Below, in pieces: positions 1-6,030 of a DNA stretch of 6,030 nt. Source of the stretch: DATLFP01 sp035540955 (GTDB taxonomy: Bacteria > Actinomycetota > Acidimicrobiia > Acidimicrobiales > CADCSY01). The notes below the pieces were generated by a model. That model had not been told where the DNA came from, did no database searches, and saw only the letters and a program-made list of their open reading frames with translations. The DNA lies in NCBI GenBank assembly GCA_035540955.1, contig DATLFP010000045.1, forward strand, positions 1 to 6,030, in the 5' to 3' direction. Each line of letters starts with the position of its first letter. Position 1 is the stretch's first letter. Made by a program: the position numbers and the translations under genes.

Positions 1-6
1 CGGAAC

Positions 7-82
7 TGGTGGAGCTGAGGGGGATCGAACCCCTGACCTTCTGCATGCCATGCAGACGCGCTACCAACTGCGCTACAGCCCC
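7..82 (-). tRNA. tRNA-Ala, anticodon GGC, with encoded CCA
   Basis: The reverse complement folds as a complete 76-base cloverleaf. It has a 7-bp acceptor stem (GGGGCTG with CAGCTCC), a 4-bp D stem (GCGC/GCGC) with an 8-base loop, a 5-bp anticodon stem (TCTGC/GCAGA) and a 7-base loop ATGGCAT. The variable region is 5 bases, and the T stem is AGGGG/CCCCT around a TTCGATC loop. Position 33 is T and positions 34-36 read GGC, which decodes GCC and GCU alanine codons. The third acceptor pair is G3-U70, the classic identity element recognised by alanyl-tRNA synthetase, which independently supports the alanine assignment. The discriminator base is A, and the 3' CCA is encoded in the DNA (bases 7-9). 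The gene lies downstream of leuS on the same strand, with 101 bases between them. Confidence 0.97.
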
Positions 83-94
83 GAGGGAGACGTC

Positions 95-100
95 AGGGTA
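95..100 (-). promoter_or_regulatory. Possible -10 element of the tRNA-Ala promoter
   Basis: On the minus strand the hexamer TACCCT ends 12 bases before the first base of the tRNA. It fits the TAnnnT form often seen for actinobacterial housekeeping promoters. A start about 7 bases downstream would leave a 5' leader of about 5 bases. I see no convincing -35 hexamer at 16-18 bases spacing, so the call rests on position and three matching bases. The tRNA could instead be made by read-through from leuS. Confidence 0.3.
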
Positions 101-159
101 GCAGCCGACCCTCCGAATCCCGGCAGCGCCAGGGCCTGAGAACGGGGTCCCAAGTCCAA

Positions 160-183
160 GCTCGAGACCGCGAGCTGGCTCGC
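160..183 (-). terminator. Two overlapping hairpins directly after leuS; possible terminator without a U-tract
   Basis: Right after the leuS stop codon the minus-strand transcript can form GCGAG-CCAG-CTCGC (bases 183-170), a 5-bp all-Watson-Crick stem with a 4-base loop. It can alternatively form GCTCG-CGGTCT-CGAGC (bases 175-160), a 5-bp stem with a 6-base loop. The two share bases 170-175 and so exclude each other. No run of U follows, so this is not a canonical intrinsic terminator. Many high-GC bacteria have hairpins without U-tracts at gene ends, and Rho may act here instead. The stems are short, so termination is only a possibility. Confidence 0.3.
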
Positions 184-3101
<2,918 letters not shown>

Positions 3102-3105
<4 letters not shown>

Positions 3106-4295
3106 GTACTCCATCCTGCCAGCACCCGCTCGGCCACCAATCGGCCAATCTCGAGCGACGCCGTGGCGGCGGGCGACGGGGCGTTGACGACGTTCACCGC
3201 GCTGGGTGTCTCCTCGATCACGAAGTCGTCGAGGAGCGCGCCATCTCGGCCGACCGCCGGCGCCCGCACGCCGGCCTCGGCCGGGACGAGGTCGTCGCCG
3301 GCGAGCGCGGGCACCAGGCGCTGGAGCGCCCGCACCAGGACCGGGTGGCGGAGCGATCGGTGCACCTCGTCGAGGCCCGTGCGCCAGTGGCGGCGGGCGA
3401 GCCGCCACGTGCCCCGGTGGCGGGCCAGGTCCCAGACGTCGACGGGCCGGACGGTGCCCCACCGGTAACCCTCGCGGGCCAGCGCCAGCACGGCGTTGGG
3501 CCCGGCGTGGACGCCTCCGGCGAGGTCGCGGGTGAGGTGGACGCCGAGGAACGGGAAGCGGGGATCCGGCACCGGGTAGATCAGGCCGCGCACCAGGTCG
3601 GCGCTGGCGCCGACGACGTGGTGGTACTCCCCGCGGAACGGGACGATGCGCACGCCGGCGTCCGGCGCCCCGCTCATCCGGGCGATCCGGTCCGACTGCA
3701 GACCGGCGCACCCCACGACCGTGCGGAAGCCGATGGACCCCTCGGGGGTGACCAGCGCCGACTCGCGCATCTCGAGGACGGGGGTTCCCAGCCGGAGCCG
3801 GCCGCCGAGCACGCCGATCTCCTCGGCCAACGCCTCGCAGACGCCGGTGAAGTCGACGATGCCGGCCGACGGCACGTGGAGCGCGCCAAGCCCGGCGGCG
3901 TGCGGCTCGTGGTCGCGGACGTCCGTGGGGGCGGCCTCGATGCCCTGGGCGTCGGCCCGCTCCCGCAGCGCGTCGAGGCGGGGGAGCTCCTCCGCCTCGG
4001 TGGCCACGATGACCTTGCCGCACACGTCATGGGCGATGCGGTGATCCCGGCAGTAGTCGAGCAGCGCGGCCCGGCCGGCCTTCACCGTCCGGGCCTTGAG
4101 CGAACCCGGCCGGTAGTAGATCCCCGAGTGCAGCACGTTGCTGTTGCGGCCGCTCTGGTGGCGGGCGACACCCGGCTCCTTGTCCACGACCACCACGTCG
4201 AGCGCCGGCTCGGCGACGAGCAGGGCGCGCGCGGTCGCCAGTCCCACGATCCCAGCGCCGACCACGGCGACGTCGGCCCGTTCGAGGTTGCTCAT
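3102..4295 (-). CDS. lhgO: Putative L-2-hydroxyglutarate oxidase/dehydrogenase (FAD-dependent, LhgO/YgaF family)
   Basis: The 397-aa protein belongs to the DAO-type FAD oxidoreductases and most resembles LhgO (E. coli YgaF, about 420 aa), which oxidises L-2-hydroxyglutarate to 2-oxoglutarate and in E. coli passes electrons to the respiratory chain. The N-terminal Rossmann motif GAGIVG is at 13-18, with the acidic end of the second strand at DKE (38-40). The family signature RHQSGRNSNVLHSGIYY is at 45-61, followed by RPGSLKA, CGKVIVA, GIVDF, FRGEY (220-224), the run PVPDPRFPFLGVHLTR, and a C-terminal FAD-contact segment NAPSPAATAS (371-380). No signal peptide or membrane helix is apparent, so any membrane contact would be peripheral. 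ATG 4295 is the first plausible in-frame start; codons further upstream in frame offer no ATG, GTG or TTG nearby. The ribosome-binding site is weak (GAGCGG). The TGA stop overlaps the leuS ATG by four bases, implying co-transcription and translational coupling. Substrate is inferred from family motifs; a related 2-hydroxyacid cannot be excluded. Confidence 0.88.
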
Positions 4296-4361
4296 CCGGC
4301 CCGCTCGTGCATGCCCCGATTCTGCTGTAACGGATCCGCAACCTCGAGTGTCGGACCGCCG
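4296..4361. promoter_or_regulatory. Divergent intergenic region between lhgO and the acyl-AMP ligase gene
   Basis: These 66 bases separate two divergently transcribed genes and must hold or overlap both promoters. The least GC-rich stretch is around 4318-4333. On the plus strand TGCTGTAAC (4323-4331) resembles an extended -10 (TGn followed by TGTAAC) and would give a leader of about 24 bases. On the minus strand CAGAAT (4324-4319) could serve as a -10 for lhgO. Neither has a good -35. The two candidate elements almost coincide, so the promoters would interfere. No clear operator palindrome is visible apart from short ones such as GGATCC and CTCGAG. Confidence 0.25.
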
Positions 4362-5987
4362 ATGAGCACGCTTGGGGTCAGGATCGAGCGCGCCTCGGCA
4401 CGGGGGACGATCACCTTCGTGACCGGCGGCGCCGAGGAGCGGGTGCCGTGGCGGCAGCTGCACGAGGAGGCGCGCGCGATGGCCGCGGCCCTGCAGGCGC
4501 GCGGGGTCGCGCCGGGGTCGCACGTCGCCATCCTCGGCGCCACGACCCGGCCACTGGTGACCGCCATCCAGGCGACCTGGCTGTGCGGGGCGACGGTGGT
4601 CTGCCTTCCCCTCCCGATGCGTCTGGGGTCGATCGAGGAGTTCGTGGTCCAGACGCGGGTGCGGGTGCGCAACGCCGACGCCGCACTGATGCTCGTCGAC
4701 CCCGACTTCGCGCCGTTCATCGAGCCGGCGCCGGGCGACCCGCCGATGGTGCTGCTCGACGAGGTGCACGGGCGGGAGGGCGACTTCGCGGCCCCGCCGG
4801 CGGATCCCGACGCGCTCGCCATCCTGCAGTTCACGAGCGGCTCCACCGCCGACCCCAAGGGCGTGATGCTCCCGCACCGCACGGTGCTGGCGAACATCGA
4901 CGCCATCGCGGAAGCGGCCCGGCTCGACGTCGACGACGACGTCCTCGTGTCGTGGCTGCCGCTGTACCACGACATGGGCCTGATCGGGCTCCTGACCACG
5001 CCCATGGCGACCGGCGCCGACCTCGTGCTGGCCGCCCCACAGGACTTCCTCGCCCGTCCCGCCAGCTGGATGGAGTGGCTGGCCCACTACGGCGGCACCG
5101 CCACGGCCGGTCCGAACTTCTCCTACGCCCTCGCCGCCCGGGCGCTGCGGCGGTCGGCACCGCTCGACCTGTCGCGCTGGCGGCTCGGGCTCAACGGCGC
5201 CGAACCGGTCGATCCCGACGCCGTCGAGGCCTTCGTGGCCGCGGGGGCGCCGCACGCCCTCTCGGCCGGTTCGGTGTTCCCCGCCTTCGGGATGGCCGAG
5301 GCGACGTTGGCCGTCACGTTCCCCGAACCGGGGGCGGGCCTGCGCACCGACGCCGTCGACCGCCGGGTGCTCGAGACCGACCGCTACGCCGCCCCGTCTG
5401 AGGACCCCGGTGCTCGCCGCCTCGCTCGCCTCGGCCGTCCCGTCCCCGGGCTCGAGATCCGGGTCGTCGATCCCCGGGGCGCGGTGTTGGGCGAGCGGGA
5501 GGTCGGTGAGCTGCAGGTCCGGGGAACGTCGGTGACGCCCGGCTACTACAAGCGGCCGGACGTCACGGCGGCGTCCTTCGACGGCGACTGGCTGCACACC
5601 GGCGATCTCGCCTACCTCGTCGACGGCGAGCTGGTCGTGTGCGGCCGGATCAAGGACGTGATCATCGTCGGCGGCCGCAACGTCTTCCCCGAGGACGTCG
5701 AGCGAGCGGTGGCCAGCATCGAAGGTGTGCGGCCCGGCAACGTGATCGCGTTCGGCGTCGACGGGAGCAACGGCCGAGAGTCGCTCGTCGTCGTGGCCGA
5801 GACCAAGGCCGAGGACCACGAGGCGGTCCGGCGGCTCGTGCGGGAGCGGGTGGTGGACACGGTGGGGATCCCGGCCCGCGATGTCGTGCTCGTGCAACCG
5901 GGCACGCTCCCGAAGACCTCCTCGGGCAAGCTCCAACGGTCGCTGTGCCGCGACCGCTATCAGTCCTCGGACCTCGTCCCCATCTGA
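4362..5987 (+). CDS. Fatty acyl-AMP ligase (FAAL)-like acyl-adenylating enzyme of the FadD/ANL superfamily
   Basis: The 541-aa protein carries all core adenylation motifs: the ATP-binding loop FTSGSTADPKG (157-167), SWLPLYHDMGLIG (197-209), GPNFSYAL (250-257), FGMAEAT (309-315), TGD (413-415), the hinge GRIKD (428-432) with VGGRNVFPEDVE, and the C-terminal catalytic lysine in LPKTSSGK (K523). The WLPLYHDMGLIG and PNF-Y forms, and the extra segment at about 320-355 after AEAT, match FAALs better than CoA ligases as I recall those families. FAALs activate fatty acids as acyl adenylates and hand them to an acyl carrier protein or polyketide synthase rather than to CoA. No carrier domain is fused, no signal peptide is visible, and the protein is somewhat shorter than many FAALs, mainly at the N terminus. 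ATG 4362 has no clear Shine-Dalgarno; an in-frame ATG at 4311 would add 17 residues unlike the family. It diverges from lhgO. The acyl substrate and acceptor are unknown, and a true acyl-CoA ligase is the main alternative. Confidence 0.85.
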   Translation: MSTLGVRIERASARGTITFVTGGAEERVPWRQLHEEARAMAAALQARGVAPGSHVAILGATTRPLVTAIQATWLCGATVVCLPLPMRLGSIEEFVVQTRVRVRNADAALMLVDPDFAPFIEPAPGDPPMVLLDEVHGREGDFAAPPADPDALAILQFTSGSTADPKGVMLPHRTVLANIDAIAEAARLDVDDDVLVSWLPLYHDMGLIGLLTTPMATGADLVLAAPQDFLARPASWMEWLAHYGGTATAGPNFSYALAARALRRSAPLDLSRWRLGLNGAEPVDPDAVEAFVAAGAPHALSAGSVFPAFGMAEATLAVTFPEPGAGLRTDAVDRRVLETDRYAAPSEDPGARRLARLGRPVPGLEIRVVDPRGAVLGEREVGELQVRGTSVTPGYYKRPDVTAASFDGDWLHTGDLAYLVDGELVVCGRIKDVIIVGGRNVFPEDVERAVASIEGVRPGNVIAFGVDGSNGRESLVVVAETKAEDHEAVRRLVRERVVDTVGIPARDVVLVQPGTLPKTSSGKLQRSLCRDRYQSSDLVPI

Positions 5988-6030
5988 GCCACCGCGCCCG
6001 CCCGCGCTGCGCCGTTCTGGGACCGTTCAG

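Noticed and set aside
41..55. A possible CAT anticodon (Met or Ile type) from the ATGGCAT region of the tRNA.
   Set aside because: With a 5-bp TCTGC/GCAGA stem the 7-base loop places T at 33 and GGC at 34-36. The G3-U70 pair also marks alanine.
3106..4023. Upstream open extension of the leuS frame, which would give a protein of about 1,279 aa.
   Set aside because: The extra N-terminal part is an out-of-frame reading of lhgO made mostly of R, P, G and A. LeuRS homology begins just after 3105, and the ATGA overlap marks the start.
4296..4361. A T-box or leucine-dependent attenuation leader controlling the leuS operon.
   Set aside because: The space upstream of lhgO is only 66 bases, with no stem-loop series, no T-box core sequence and no run of leucine codons in a leader peptide. 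leuS itself has no leader because it overlaps lhgO.
4296..5936. Upstream open extension of the lhgO frame, antisense to the acyl-AMP ligase.
   Set aside because: The extension reads as an H, R, G, V and D-rich shadow of the ligase gene. The FAD motif begins within 15 residues of the ATG at 4295, as expected for the family.
5988..6030. A GC-rich stretch after the ligase stop with a GCGC/GCGC repeat that might be a terminator.
   Set aside because: The stem would be only 4 bp with no U-tract, and the window ends here. It is not distinguishable from background in such GC-rich DNA.

Overview
The window is high-GC DNA with strong G/C preference at third codon positions. It looks like a chromosomal segment of an actinobacterium. 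The best evidence is the leucyl-tRNA synthetase: it is long (about 973 aa), carries an insertion before its NWCPGLG motif, lacks the cysteine-rich zinc knuckle of the E. coli enzyme, and has KMGKS in place of KMSKS. I recall these traits from mycobacterial and other actinobacterial LeuRS. A deep-branching group such as Acidimicrobiia is possible, but I cannot place it from this window alone.

Layout. Three features lie on the minus strand and read leftward. A putative L-2-hydroxyglutarate oxidase gene (lhgO, 4295 to 3102) is joined by a 4-base ATGA overlap to leuS (3105 to 184). A complete tRNA-Ala(GGC) gene (82 to 7) follows about 100 bases further on. Between leuS and the tRNA are two overlapping hairpins and a possible tRNA promoter. 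One gene lies on the plus strand, diverging from lhgO across a 66-base intergenic region: a 541-aa acyl-adenylating enzyme (4362 to 5987) that most resembles fatty acyl-AMP ligases (FAALs). The last 43 bases after its stop hold nothing I can call.

How the genes relate. leuS and tRNA-Ala are translation housekeeping functions. LhgO is a metabolite-repair flavoenzyme that returns L-2-hydroxyglutarate to 2-oxoglutarate. Its stop codon overlaps the leuS start, so the two are probably co-transcribed and translationally coupled, although no biochemical link between them is known to me. The FAAL-like gene is divergent and so probably a separate transcription unit. Its partner (an acyl carrier protein, polyketide synthase or similar) would have to lie outside the window.

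I found no mobile element, CRISPR array, riboswitch, phage gene or defence system. The window is essentially ordinary. The points most worth a second look are the lhgO-leuS coupling and the acceptor of the FAAL-like enzyme.
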